The notes: generated by a model from the sequence alone, not told the origin. A stretch of 64,000 nucleotides of DNA from an uncultured Prevotella sp. (GCA_900771975.1 CAAGPV010000049.1:1-64000), one strand, 5' to 3'; positions 6,750-15,457 are shown, counted from the stretch's first letter. Translations and numbers: made by a program.

Positions 6750-8324
6750 CTATTCGTCATCTTTCATCACCGGCAACTTTATGGTGAATTTAGTACCTTT
6801 ACCATATTCACTTTCCACCTTGATTTCGCCGTCATGTAGGTCTACGATCTTTTTCACATAGGCAAGTCCTAAGCCAAAACCTTTTACGTCATGGCGATTA
6901 CCCGTGTGTACTCTATAAAACTTTTCGAATATCTTTTTAAGATTTTCGCGCTTTATTCCCCTACCCGTATCACGTATACTTAGATAGAGATGGTCGTCCG
7001 TATTCCACGTGCGAAGGTAAACATTAAGGGGAGCATCTTCCTTGGCATACTTTACCGCATTATCCATAAGGTTGAAAATGCAGTTTTGAAAATGGACTTC
7101 ATCCACATAAATCGTTGAATCTACCGCTTCTATTTCTGTATAGACTTTTCCTCCTGTATGTTCCACACGCAAGGTAAAACTATTTGCTATGTTTTCTATC
7201 ATTTCGTTCAAGTCTAATCGTTTTTTCTTGAAAACAGCTTTCTTTCGATCAAACATAGACATCTGCAACACCTTTTCCACTAAGAACCTCAAGCGTTTCG
7301 ACTCGTCTGCAACAACGCCAGCCAAATGGGAAATCATCTGAGGACTCTTTGTCAATCCTTTATCGTTCATCATTTGCGCTGCCAAAGAAATACTTGCAAT
7401 AGGCGTTTTCAGTTCATGCGTCATATTGTTTATAAAGTCGTTCTTTATTTCCGAATAGCGTTTCTGACGGAATACAACAACAATCGTAAAGACAAACGTC
7501 AATAGCAGAACCATCGTAAAAATGATGGAAGGTATCATAAAACGGACACTCGAAAAAATATAACTGTTCATTTCAGGGAAATATACCTTTACTATTCCCA
7601 TCTTCGATTGCGGGTCATTACGGAAAAGAACTTGCGAGAAAGAATTGGCTTCAACATCATCTGGATCAAATTCGCCTTGATTCCAGTCCGAACATCTGTA
7701 TACTTCTCTTCCGTCCTGTGTAGTTACCATAAAATGATAAGGAATATTTATCCCATTATTCATCATTTCCGCCTTTAGGTCCTGGTCCAACAACTTAAAG
7801 TTGATCCGTTCTTTCAACGGTTTATCCGAAGCAGAATACAAGATGTTATAGACAACTTCTTCCAGCAAGGCTTTCTGATAGACATAACGATTATGGACAA
7901 TTTCCTGCATCGAACGCTTTGCAGCATTGATTGTTCCGCTATCATTACGCAAGATCATCGCCTTGGGAGTTTGGGCGGGACTATTGGAAAATGTTTTCAT
8001 TTCAAATGAGGAATAAACATTTCCATTCTTATCTGCCACCGAATATTGATGAGTTTGAGACACATTTCCTTTACTGTCCCTTGATACCGAGTCTTTTGAA
8101 ACCGAATGGCGTTCTGTTTCGTTGACGTCCTTTTCCAGATATCGAAGGGTCTCATTTAGCTCCATATTGCGTGAAGCCTGATATAGTGCTCTGTTAACAG
8201 ACTCATCAAACTGCTCCCTTTTCATTTCAGCCATCTCCTCTATATAGTTAAGCTGAAGGAAAAGCAAAGCAAGGAAAGACAACCCCATTATGATAGAAAT
8301 AGTCCAAATCGTTTTCTTCTTCAT
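6750..8324 (-). CDS. rprX: Sensor histidine kinase (RprX-like)
   Basis: Membrane sensor kinase of 524 residues. There is a TM helix at 7-25, a periplasmic sensing region (about 30-258), a second TM at 262-285, then HisKA with the phosphoacceptor His303 in NMTHELKTP, and HATPase_c with the N box NLMDNAVKYAK, the G1 box DTGRGI and the G2 box GFGLGLAYVKKI. Its partner is RprY, encoded next. The ATG at 8324 lies only four bases after a -7 element TATATTTG (8329-8336), which suggests a leaderless transcript. Confidence 0.9.
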   Translation of the reverse strand: MKKKTIWTISIIMGLSFLALLFLQLNYIEEMAEMKREQFDESVNRALYQASRNMELNETLRYLEKDVNETERHSVSKDSVSRDSKGNVSQTHQYSVADKNGNVYSSFEMKTFSNSPAQTPKAMILRNDSGTINAAKRSMQEIVHNRYVYQKALLEEVVYNILYSASDKPLKERINFKLLDQDLKAEMMNNGINIPYHFMVTTQDGREVYRCSDWNQGEFDPDDVEANSFSQVLFRNDPQSKMGIVKVYFPEMNSYIFSSVRFMIPSIIFTMVLLLTFVFTIVVVFRQKRYSEIKNDFINNMTHELKTPIASISLAAQMMNDKGLTKSPQMISHLAGVVADESKRLRFLVEKVLQMSMFDRKKAVFKKKRLDLNEMIENIANSFTLRVEHTGGKVYTEIEAVDSTIYVDEVHFQNCIFNLMDNAVKYAKEDAPLNVYLRTWNTDDHLYLSIRDTGRGIKRENLKKIFEKFYRVHTGNRHDVKGFGLGLAYVKKIVDLHDGEIKVESEYGKGTKFTIKLPVMKDDE

Positions 8325-8328
8325 GCTG

Positions 8329-8361
8329 CAAATATACCTTTAATTCTTAATTCATTAACAA
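8329..8361 (-). promoter_or_regulatory. Promoter of rprX-rprY
   Basis: On the minus strand TATATTTG at 8329-8336 is followed by CAGC and then the ATG. A possible -33 TTG lies about 22 bases upstream, at the long end of the usual spacing. Confidence 0.55.
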
Positions 8362-8483
8362 CTATATGTTAATTTTTAGCTGCAAATTTGACTATTTTAA
8401 CTTTATTGTTTTTTATAATTGCATATTTGCAACTATAGAACAACGCTCTACAGAATCATTCGATAACATATCTATATAAGAAC

Positions 8484-8524
8484 AAGTCGCCACGAGTGGG
8501 CAAGCACCCATCTCCTGACGACTT
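8484..8524. other. Imperfect inverted repeat downstream of the EF-G-like gene
   Basis: AAGTCG (8484-8489) pairs with CGACTT (8519-8524), with an inner TGGG/CCCA hairpin. It lies 31-71 bases past the stop codon of the minus-strand EF-G2 gene and may terminate it, though there is no clear U-tract. The remainder of 8337-8554 shows nothing else I can support. Confidence 0.35.
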
Positions 8525-8554
8525 ATCCACAAAAATATTAACTTGTTAACCCGT

Positions 8555-10717
8555 TTAATCGTCCAAGTCCTTTTGCTCAGCTTCGTGTTCAGCAATCAGT
8601 TTTTGCTGAACATCATTGGGAACAAGTTCATAGCTTGCAAACTTGGTTGTGAAAGAAGCTCTACCACCTGTTAAGCTACTCAACGAAATACTATAGTTGG
8701 ACAACTCTTTCAATGGAATCTTAGCCTGTAATTTCTGATAGCCAGCTTCACTGTCCATACCCATAATCATAGCACGTCTTCCTTGCAAATCGCTCATTAC
8801 GTCACCCATATAGTCGGAGGGAACATAAACCTCCAAATCGTAAATGGGTTCCAAAATCTTAGGACCTGCGTTCTTGAATGCATCGCTGAAAGCATGGCGA
8901 GCTGCAAGCATAAACGACAATTCGTTAGAGTCTACGGGATGCATCTTCCCATCATAAACTATCACGCGCACATCTCTTGCATAGCTACCCGTAAGAGGCC
9001 CATGCTCCATACAGTCCATAATGCCTTTAAGGATGGCCGGCATGAACCGAGCATCTATGGCACCACCTACAACAGAATTCAAGAAGACAAGTTTTCCGCC
9101 CCACTCCAATTTAACTTCTTCGCGGCTCTTGATATTCATCTTAAACTCTTGTCCATTAAACTTATAAGTAGTAGGGTCAGGCATACCTTCTGCATACGGC
9201 TCTACAATTAGGTGTACCTCTCCAAACTGTCCTGCGCCACCCGATTGTTTCTTGTGTCGATATTCTGCACGTGCCATCTTGGTGATGGTTTCACGATATG
9301 GGATGCGTGGCTCTTCAAACTTCACTTGAATCTTTTCGTTGTTTTCCAAACGCCACTTCAACGTACGCAAATGGAACTCTCCCTGTCCGTGAACTATCAC
9401 TTGCCGTAATTCTTTCGATTGCTCAACAACCCACGTCGGGTCTTCTTGCCGCATCTTCAGCAAGGCCGCCATCAGCTTTTCCGTTTCGCCCTCATTCACA
9501 GCCTTGATGGCACGCGAGTATTTGGAATTGGGATATTTAATGAAGTCAAAGCGTTGGTCAACATCCTTTGAATTCAAGGTATTACCAGTTTTCACATCCT
9601 TCAGCTTCACCGTACAACCTATATCTCCAGCATTTAAACAATCTACTGGCACACGATTGGCTCCGGCACAAGCATAAATTTGACCTATGCGCTCTTTAGA
9701 GCCTCGATCGGCATTGGCCAAATCGTCTCCGGGCTTAATGCATCCGCTCATCACTTTAAAGTAGGACACCTCACCGATATGTGGTTCCATACCTGTCTTA
9801 AAGAAATAGACCGACTCGGGACCGTTGCTATCAGGAGCCACTTCCTCACCTCTTGTGTTATGAATTTTAGGCATTTCGCTGACAAAGGGTACAACATTCC
9901 CCAAGAATTCCATTAACCTACGCACACCTTTGTCTTGCCCTGCACAGACACAGAACACGGGGAATATGCTACGGGTTACCAAGCCTTTACGAATACCTTC
10001 GCGCATCTCATCCTCTGTAAGCGTTTCGCTTTCAAAGAATTTTTCCATTAACGATTCATCGTTTTCGGCAGCTGCTTCCACCAATATTTTATGCAGTTCA
10101 AGAGCCTTTTCCTTTTCTTCCTCTGGAATTTCTTCGATAATAGGCATACCACCTTCTGGTTTCCAGGTGTATTTTTTCATTAACAAGACATCTATTATCT
10201 CGTTAAACTCAGGTCCTGTCTTGACTGGATACTGTATCTGAACACACTTTGAACCATAAATTTCATGCATTGAGTTGATGATATTGTCAAAGTCGCACTT
10301 GTCACTATCCAATTGGTTAACTAAGAAAATAACGGGTTTTTTTAGTTTTTCGGTATATCTGAAATTATTTTGAGTTCCCACTTCCGGACCATATTGACCA
10401 TTAATAAGGATAACAGCCTCATCCGTAACGTTGAGTGCAGTAATTGCTCCTCCTATAAAGTCGTCAGAACCAGGACAATCGATGATGTTTAGTTTTTTAT
10501 TATTCCATTCCACATGGAAAACTGTAGGGAACACAGAGTAGCCATATTCTTGCTCAACGGGGAAATAATCGCTCACCGTATTCTTTCCAGCTACCGTTCC
10601 CCTACGCTTGATGATACCGCTACCAAAGAGCATACTTTCGGCAAGAGTGGTCTTGCCGCTACCCGCACTGCCAAGCAATGCAATATTCTTGATCTCGTTA
10701 GTCTGATATACTCTCAT
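8555..10717 (-). CDS. fusA2: Elongation factor G-like protein (EF-G2 type)
   Basis: A paralog of translocase EF-G, 720 residues, with all five EF-G domains by length; the GTPase domain opens with the P-loop GSAGSGKTT (about residues 16-24). Key departures from true EF-G: the G3 motif DxPGH reads DCPGS (80-84), so the catalytic histidine is serine; switch I has EQEYGYSV where EF-G has an RGIT-type sequence; the NKxD motif reads NQLD. These fit the Bacteroidetes EF-G2 reported to support translocation without GTP hydrolysis and to matter in the gut. It is not the housekeeping fusA, as no str-operon genes are near. I use the ATG at 10717; a TTG two codons upstream is less likely. It is divergent from hemW. 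Confidence 0.85.
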   Translation of the reverse strand: MRVYQTNEIKNIALLGSAGSGKTTLAESMLFGSGIIKRRGTVAGKNTVSDYFPVEQEYGYSVFPTVFHVEWNNKKLNIIDCPGSDDFIGGAITALNVTDEAVILINGQYGPEVGTQNNFRYTEKLKKPVIFLVNQLDSDKCDFDNIINSMHEIYGSKCVQIQYPVKTGPEFNEIIDVLLMKKYTWKPEGGMPIIEEIPEEEKEKALELHKILVEAAAENDESLMEKFFESETLTEDEMREGIRKGLVTRSIFPVFCVCAGQDKGVRRLMEFLGNVVPFVSEMPKIHNTRGEEVAPDSNGPESVYFFKTGMEPHIGEVSYFKVMSGCIKPGDDLANADRGSKERIGQIYACAGANRVPVDCLNAGDIGCTVKLKDVKTGNTLNSKDVDQRFDFIKYPNSKYSRAIKAVNEGETEKLMAALLKMRQEDPTWVVEQSKELRQVIVHGQGEFHLRTLKWRLENNEKIQVKFEEPRIPYRETITKMARAEYRHKKQSGGAGQFGEVHLIVEPYAEGMPDPTTYKFNGQEFKMNIKSREEVKLEWGGKLVFLNSVVGGAIDARFMPAILKGIMDCMEHGPLTGSYARDVRVIVYDGKMHPVDSNELSFMLAARHAFSDAFKNAGPKILEPIYDLEVYVPSDYMGDVMSDLQGRRAMIMGMDSEAGYQKLQAKIPLKELSNYSISLSSLTGGRASFTTKFASYELVPNDVQQKLIAEHEAEQKDLDD

Positions 10718-10760
10718 ATCCAAATAGATTTAAGTTGTTAGTAATAATGGTTTTCTTTCA

Positions 10761-10801
10761 TAGTCGGCAAACCGTGTCCGGTTCGCTAGATTTGCCGACT
10801 A
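10761..10801. promoter_or_regulatory. Long palindrome between fusA2 and hemW
   Basis: An 11-bp perfect inverted repeat (TAGTCGGCAAA at 10761-10771, TTTGCCGACTA at 10791-10801) encloses a second ACCG/CGGT hairpin. It lies 44 bases upstream of the fusA2 ATG and 87 bases upstream of the hemW ATG. It could be a regulator-binding site or a structured 5' leader of fusA2; there is no U-tract that would make it an obvious terminator. Confidence 0.5.
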
Positions 10802-10870
10802 AGTTAGCTATTTTTACCGAGAACGCCAAAACATTCCTCACAAAAGCCACTATCTTTTATAACTTATTAG

Positions 10871-10878
10871 TACTTTTG
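10871..10878 (+). promoter_or_regulatory. -7 element of hemW
   Basis: TACTTTTG matches TAnnTTTG and lies nine bases before the ATG at 10888. No convincing -33 element was found. Confidence 0.5.
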
Positions 10879-10887
10879 CATACATAT

Positions 10888-12018
10888 ATGTCAGGTTTAT
10901 ACATACACATACCTTTCTGCAGAAGCCGTTGTATATATTGCGGCTTCTTCTCTTCCACTTCGGTTTCGCAAAAGTCTGCATACGTCAAAGCCCTTTGCTG
11001 CGAATTATCTCTCCGCCGGCACGAACTCCGTCAGCCAGTCCACACGGTTTATTTGGGTGGAGGAACTCCTTCTTTGTTAAGCCGGGAAGAGCTAAATCAG
11101 CTATTTCAAGCCATTTCCAAGGACTATTTTGACGGAGAATTGTCACACCGAAATGCTTTGGAAATCACCATGGAATGCAATCCCGATGATGTTACCGATG
11201 ACTTTTGCAATACACTTCAATTGTTGCCTGTCAACCGAATAAGCATGGGTGTTCAAACTTTCAGTAACGACCGATTACGTTTTCTGCATCGGCGTCATAA
11301 TGCAGATGAAGTTGGTTTGGCCGTTCAGCGGTTGCGCCAAGCAGGGATTCATAACATCAGTATTGACCTTATGTTTGGCTTCCCCAACGAGACACTTTCC
11401 GAATGGCATTACGACATCGACCATGCTCTTCAACTCGATGTAGAACACATTTCGGCCTACAGTCTGATGTATGAAGAAGGAACTCCTCTTTTTCAACTTT
11501 TAAAACAAGGAAAAGTCAGCGAAACCGACGAGGAACTCTATCGTTGCATGTTCGACTTACTGATGGATGAACTGACAAATGCCGGATTTGAGCATTATGA
11601 AATCAGCAACTTTGCAAAAAAAGGGTTTCGTAGCATACACAACAGCAACTATTGGAACGGGACACCATATATAGGTATAGGAGCCGCCGCCCATTCTTTC
11701 AACACTTCCTATAGGCGTTGGAACGTTTCCAATCTATCAAAATACATTCTTTCTATCAGCAACAGGGACCTTCCTTATGAAGAAGAAGCTATCGATCCCA
11801 ACACCCGTTACGACGACACCATCGTTACAGCCCTCCGTACCTGTGAAGGCATTAACATTGAAAACATGGACAAACGTCATAAACTATACTTACTCAAACA
11901 AGCCGAGCAATACCTTTCAACAGGCTTGCTACAATTTCGAGACAACCACCTACGACTTACCCGCAATGGCATATACATCAGTGATGCTATTATGGCCGAT
12001 TTGATGTGGGAGGATTGA
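10888..12018 (+). CDS. hemW: Radical SAM heme chaperone HemW
   Basis: A 376-residue HemN-like radical SAM protein. The N-terminus reads SGLYIHIPFCRSRCIYCGF, giving the CX3CX2C iron-sulfur motif followed by an aromatic residue, and YLGGGTPSLL follows, the SAM-binding GGGTPS typical of HemN/HemW. NRISMGVQTF and HYEISNFAKKG are also family signatures. HemW proteins deliver heme to respiratory targets and lack coproporphyrinogen oxidase activity; older annotations call them HemN-like oxidase. An in-frame upstream extension of 51 codons was rejected, because it crosses the promoter and lacks family similarity. Confidence 0.92.
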   Translation: MSGLYIHIPFCRSRCIYCGFFSSTSVSQKSAYVKALCCELSLRRHELRQPVHTVYLGGGTPSLLSREELNQLFQAISKDYFDGELSHRNALEITMECNPDDVTDDFCNTLQLLPVNRISMGVQTFSNDRLRFLHRRHNADEVGLAVQRLRQAGIHNISIDLMFGFPNETLSEWHYDIDHALQLDVEHISAYSLMYEEGTPLFQLLKQGKVSETDEELYRCMFDLLMDELTNAGFEHYEISNFAKKGFRSIHNSNYWNGTPYIGIGAAAHSFNTSYRRWNVSNLSKYILSISNRDLPYEEEAIDPNTRYDDTIVTALRTCEGINIENMDKRHKLYLLKQAEQYLSTGLLQFRDNHLRLTRNGIYISDAIMADLMWED

Positions 12019-12042
12019 GCAACGAATTTAAGCCAGAAAATA

Positions 12043-12073
12043 TTGGTTCATATGCAAAATAAGCGTATATTTG
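12043..12073 (+). promoter_or_regulatory. Promoter of the 12079 gene
   Basis: TTGG (12043-12046), 19 bases, TATATTTG (12066-12073). The ATG follows only five bases after the -7 element. Confidence 0.75.
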
Positions 12074-12078
12074 CAGAT

Positions 12079-12420
12079 ATGGAAAGAAATTCTTTAGAAG
12101 AACTATGGAAACAGCAATCTGCAGACTTGCTTAGTAAAGACAAAGAATACCAACGTTTGGCAGAGCAAGAGAGAAAGAACCGGTGGATTGACTACGTTGT
12201 TATTGGGGTAATAATCGTTATCAGCCAGCAATATGTACAGTCTCTCCACTTGACTGGCGAAATACTTTCTTTGTTCATTCAGCTGGCCATTGTTGCAATA
12301 TTGTTCTTCGTCTATTATCTACTGAAATTCTACTTACGGCAGTTTCTCCCAATAGGCCGCGCTAAAAACCGCGTGAAAGAAGAGTTTATGAAACAGCACA
12401 GCAAAGACAAAAAGCATTAA
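12079..12420 (+). CDS. Membrane protein of unknown function with two helices
   Basis: A 113-residue protein: a charged amphipathic N-terminal half (residues 1-34, rich in Glu, Gln and Lys), two hydrophobic helices (about 36-53 and 60-81), then a basic C-terminus. I do not recognise the family. An in-frame ATG 12 codons upstream lies within the promoter, so the ATG at 12079 is preferred; this start implies a nearly leaderless mRNA. The next gene, a lipoprotein hydrolase, follows after 11 bases, so the two probably share a transcript. Confidence 0.7.
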   Translation: MERNSLEELWKQQSADLLSKDKEYQRLAEQERKNRWIDYVVIGVIIVISQQYVQSLHLTGEILSLFIQLAIVAILFFVYYLLKFYLRQFLPIGRAKNRVKEEFMKQHSKDKKH

Positions 12421-12431
12421 CACTTGTCAAA

Positions 12432-13172
12432 ATGAAAAAGTTTTTCCCTTGGCTTTTACTGATTTTGGCGTTTTGTCTTGAAGGATGCGAGAACGCTACA
12501 CAAAACGGGGCAGACATCTATACAACGCCCAAAGGGAAAAAAGTGGCAATTACTCCCATCAAGCACGCCAGCCTTCAAATCAATTACGACGGGAGGGAAT
12601 TTGAAATAGATCCCGTATGCAGCAACGTAAAACCCATTGTGGAATATCTTGACAAGCCTAAAGCCGACTTCATCTTAGTGACCCACATCCACGGCGACCA
12701 CTACGATCCATATGCTTGTCATGTACTGATGGGACAATATTCAGAACTCATCATACCAAAAAACATTTGGTTTAATTTGAGAAAAGGCAACGTTATGGAA
12801 AACAATATGGTGATGGACATCGGCAACAAATGTTCAATTGAAGCTGTACCAGCCTACAACATCACCCGCAAATACAGGCAGACTCATCCCAAAGGAAGAG
12901 ACAATGGCTATATTCTCAACTTTGATGGTTTTAGAATCTATATCGCAGGTGACACAGAATACATTCCCGAAATGGCCAACCTCAAAAACATAGACATCGC
13001 CTTTCTACCTTGCAGCCGCACCACCATGCCACTTAGCCAACTCAGGGAAGCCGTGAAGACCATCCGTCCCAAAGTGGTTTATCCTTATCACTTCAACAAA
13101 ACTGACACGGCAAAAATGAGAAAAGCTCTTCAAGGATTGGGGGCTCGTATTCGTATCAGAGACCTCCGATAA
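12432..13172 (+). CDS. MBL-fold metal-dependent hydrolase, lipoprotein
   Basis: A 246-residue protein with a lipoprotein signal peptide ending in LEGC (Cys19), so the mature enzyme is likely lipid-anchored in the envelope. It has the metallo-beta-lactamase motif THIHGDHYDP (HxHxDH), the later IAGDTE with the bridging aspartate and PYHF with the C-terminal histidine, the arrangement of UlaG-like/UPF0173 hydrolases. The substrate is unknown. It lies 11 bases after the two-helix membrane protein gene. Confidence 0.82.
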   Translation: MKKFFPWLLLILAFCLEGCENATQNGADIYTTPKGKKVAITPIKHASLQINYDGREFEIDPVCSNVKPIVEYLDKPKADFILVTHIHGDHYDPYACHVLMGQYSELIIPKNIWFNLRKGNVMENNMVMDIGNKCSIEAVPAYNITRKYRQTHPKGRDNGYILNFDGFRIYIAGDTEYIPEMANLKNIDIAFLPCSRTTMPLSQLREAVKTIRPKVVYPYHFNKTDTAKMRKALQGLGARIRIRDLR

Positions 13173-13225
13173 ATGTGTTTGGCACTTCTTTCATTTCGAT
13201 ACCGGCTCCATCGGCTTCTGAAAAG

Positions 13226-13316
13226 GCCGGTTTTAGCATGTAAAAAGCACTGTTTTAGGAGCTAAAACTGCCGGTTTTAGACGCCCGTATATAACTTATT
13301 GATAATCTGCAAGTTA
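13226..13316 (+). repeat. Two-tier hairpin element, copy A
   Basis: Left arm 13226-13237 pairs with right arm 13261-13272 (one G-U, one mismatch); inside, TAAAA (13241-13245) pairs with TTTTA (13253-13257). A conserved tail follows up to 13316. It aligns without gaps to copy B at 51615-51705 (constant offset 38389), with three compensatory arm changes. Both copies lie between convergent genes. In copy A the 10-mer CCGGTTTTAG also occurs twice (13227 and 13271). Confidence 0.7.
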
Positions 13317-13330
13317 CACAACAAACATGA

Positions 13331-14101
13331 TCATCGTTCAAAATGTTGGTAGTCTTTGATTGTTTTCCAATTGCCACCCCATCGAAAGCCATGCTTGACA
13401 AACAGTTGATAACAGATGTCCGAGGGAGAAATCTTATAGGGAAAATTATCTTTCCTGTTTGCATAACGTCTTCCTGTAGCTGGCTGAACGGTATGTGTAC
13501 GCAAACGCACACAGGGATTATAAAGCGGATTAATATCTATTGCCCTGCCCTGACTGTGTAACGACAACTTGCTGGAACCTTTTACAACCCTGTAATTGAA
13601 ACAACTACTGTTGTTTGCACGCATAGACATTTCATCATTCGCCTCAAAATTGTCAACCAGTAAAACACTTTCTATTGGATAATGATGTTCAAACAGTTCT
13701 CTGAATATTTCCACAAGGTCATCACTGACAGACTTGTTGCAGATAAGTTCACCCAACTTCACCTGTCCTTTGAAGTCGTAATGGAGGAGACGGACATAGC
13801 GCAAATCTGACAAGCGAACTGTACAATCGTTTTTATAGGAACGGCCTTTCATGCGCCTAAACACATTCGCAGGAATAGGCATTGCGCAAAAACAACTGTC
13901 AAGACCATATTCCAAAACCTCTTTTCGGGACACAATGCTACCAGCCCGCCACTCTTTGAGTATGTCACTCACCAAAGATTGGACGCCGACTGGCAAAAGT
14001 CCATTGTCGGTTGTAGTTAAGCAAATGGCTGCCATCTTGTTGACGAGCAATGGCAACATCAACAAACCGCCCAAAACTCCTACTACCAAATATCGTTTCA
14101 T
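13331..14101 (-). CDS. M15-family D,D-peptidase-like protein (VanY/M15_4 type)
   Basis: A 256-residue exported zinc peptidase expected to trim peptidoglycan stem peptides or cross-links. The N-terminus MKRYLVVGVLGGLLMLPLL forms a signal peptide or membrane anchor; zinc ligands lie in HSQGRAIDINP (the HxxGxAxD motif) and in the C-terminal DYQHFE. The start at 14101 overlaps the pantothenate kinase stop as ATGA, showing translational coupling; an in-frame start 15 codons upstream would overlap more of that gene and was rejected. Confidence 0.85.
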   Translation of the reverse strand: MKRYLVVGVLGGLLMLPLLVNKMAAICLTTTDNGLLPVGVQSLVSDILKEWRAGSIVSRKEVLEYGLDSCFCAMPIPANVFRRMKGRSYKNDCTVRLSDLRYVRLLHYDFKGQVKLGELICNKSVSDDLVEIFRELFEHHYPIESVLLVDNFEANDEMSMRANNSSCFNYRVVKGSSKLSLHSQGRAIDINPLYNPCVRLRTHTVQPATGRRYANRKDNFPYKISPSDICYQLFVKHGFRWGGNWKTIKDYQHFER

Positions 14102-14925
14102 TTTTTGTTTTGCGTATAAGAAAGTGCAGCCCCTATTGCTGTACAAAACTCACTATACTTTGGAATTATGAAGTGGACGCCATAAAGTTTTTCCATTGCT
14201 GGGAAAAGGAACTTACACTGTGGGAGCAACGTGAGGTTGCCTATCATCACAAAATCCTTGATTTCACTATTTAACGCACTCAATACGGAAGCCGAACCTA
14301 TAGCCTGCAAGACCATACATATCAACCCCAGAGCCACATCCTCGCGACTGGCGTTGGCCTGTGCGTTGGCAAATAGCGATGCTGTGGCATCCATGGGTAG
14401 CCCCGGCAACGGATGGGCACTGATGTCGCCAATGAGCAAATTGATGTTACTGACGTCGCCCTGCAAGGCCAAAGCCGAAATCTGCCGTACGTCATCTGTC
14501 TTCAATAGCAAACGGGACAAGCCGCTTAGCGTGCCGCCACCGATACCAATACCACCTATGTGACGAATATCATGACCATCACAAGCCACCAACGAAGTTC
14601 CCGTACCCATAGATACTACAATCATACGCTGGAGATGGCTTTCAAACTGCGCACCAAGGCCATCAGCTATAAACTCCTCTGCCTTCTCGGTTGGTAAGCC
14701 ATAGACAGGCTTGTCAATATAGGCTGCGCCCACACCCGTCAGCATCACCCGTTCAACATCCTGCAATTCTATCTTATTGTCATATAAATATTTCCCAAAA
14801 GCTCCATAAAGCGAAGTGATGGGATCCGTTGCTTTTATACGTAAAGGAGAAACCACCTTACCGTCACGAATACCCACTATTTTAGTTGTGCTAATACCAA
14901 CATCTATTCCTATTGCCGTTTTCAT
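14098..14925 (-). CDS. Type II pantothenate kinase (Fumble/CoaW-like)
   Basis: ASKHA-fold kinase of 275 residues that phosphorylates pantothenate, the first step of CoA synthesis. The phosphate-binding DVGISTTKIVG at residues 8-18, the second phosphate motif SMGTGTSLV, and IGGIGIGGGTLSGLSRLLL, a hallmark of eukaryotic-like/staphylococcal type II enzymes, are clear. Most Bacteroidetes are known for the type III enzyme CoaX, so this form is notable. A 2-hydroxyacyl-dehydratase activase is the other family of this fold, but the GGGT motif favours PanK-II. A -7 element TATCTTTG (14944-14951) lies 18 bases upstream. Confidence 0.82.
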   Translation of the reverse strand: MKTAIGIDVGISTTKIVGIRDGKVVSPLRIKATDPITSLYGAFGKYLYDNKIELQDVERVMLTGVGAAYIDKPVYGLPTEKAEEFIADGLGAQFESHLQRMIVVSMGTGTSLVACDGHDIRHIGGIGIGGGTLSGLSRLLLKTDDVRQISALALQGDVSNINLLIGDISAHPLPGLPMDATASLFANAQANASREDVALGLICMVLQAIGSASVLSALNSEIKDFVMIGNLTLLPQCKFLFPAMEKLYGVHFIIPKYSEFCTAIGAALSYTQNKK

Positions 14926-14943
14926 GCATACTTATGTTTCCTG

Positions 14944-14951
14944 CAAAGATA
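14944..14951 (-). promoter_or_regulatory. -7 element of the pantothenate kinase operon
   Basis: Minus-strand TATCTTTG, 18 bases before the ATG; the base run 19 bases upstream is TTCG, a weak -33 match. Confidence 0.5.
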
Positions 14952-15045
14952 AGAAAAAGAAAACACAAAACGAACTGCATTCTATAGCAAAAGAGCATTT
15001 GTGCAAAAAAAGCAAAATAAATTTTTCTATTTCACTGATAATTAG

Positions 15046-15053
15046 TAATTTTG
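15046..15053 (+). promoter_or_regulatory. -7 element of the HU operon
   Basis: TAATTTTG matches TAnnTTTG; TTTT lies at the -33 position. The leader to the HU ATG is about 50 bases. Confidence 0.55.
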
Positions 15054-15107
15054 CAATCCGTTAGAAAAAGGAAGACAACAATACATAACGCATTTAAAGT
15101 ATAAGAA

Positions 15108-15386
15108 ATGACTAAAGCAGATATCATTAACGGTATTACCGAAAGTACCGGTATCGCAAAAAAAGACGTTGCAGTAGTAGTGGAATCATTTATGGAAGCT
15201 ATCAAAAGCAGTCTTTTAGACAACAAAGAGAACGTGTACTTGCGTGGTTTTGGTAGTTTTATCGTAAAGCACCGCGCTGAAAAGACTGCCCGTAATATCT
15301 CAAAAAATACCACAATTAGCATTCCTGCACACGATTTTCCTGCATTCAAACCTGCCAAAACGTTTGTTGAGGAAATGAAGAAATAA
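15108..15386 (+). CDS. HU-family DNA-binding protein
   Basis: A nucleoid protein of 92 residues that binds and bends DNA as a dimer. The N-terminal helices MTKADIINGITESTG and the core YLRGFGSFIVKHRAEKTARNI, with the GFGSF turn and the arm starting at RNI, are diagnostic. The arm tip reads ISKNTTISIPAHDFPAFKPAK, close to the usual TGExIxIPAxxVPxFKPGK pattern. The HU or IHF-like subtype cannot be told apart here. It is followed by the 29-residue ribosomal-like protein and by RNase E/G, likely one transcript. Confidence 0.95.
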   Translation: MTKADIINGITESTGIAKKDVAVVVESFMEAIKSSLLDNKENVYLRGFGSFIVKHRAEKTARNISKNTTISIPAHDFPAFKPAKTFVEEMKK

Positions 15387-15457
15387 GATGAGAGCATTGT
15401 TCTCTTTCAAAAAGAATCATTAAAACATAAACAATAACATTTTAAAAAATTACAGCT

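Noticed and set aside
8413..8595. 60-codon minus-strand ORF overlapping the 3' end of fusA2
   Set aside because: Out of frame with fusA2 and extends only into an AT-rich spacer; no family pattern.
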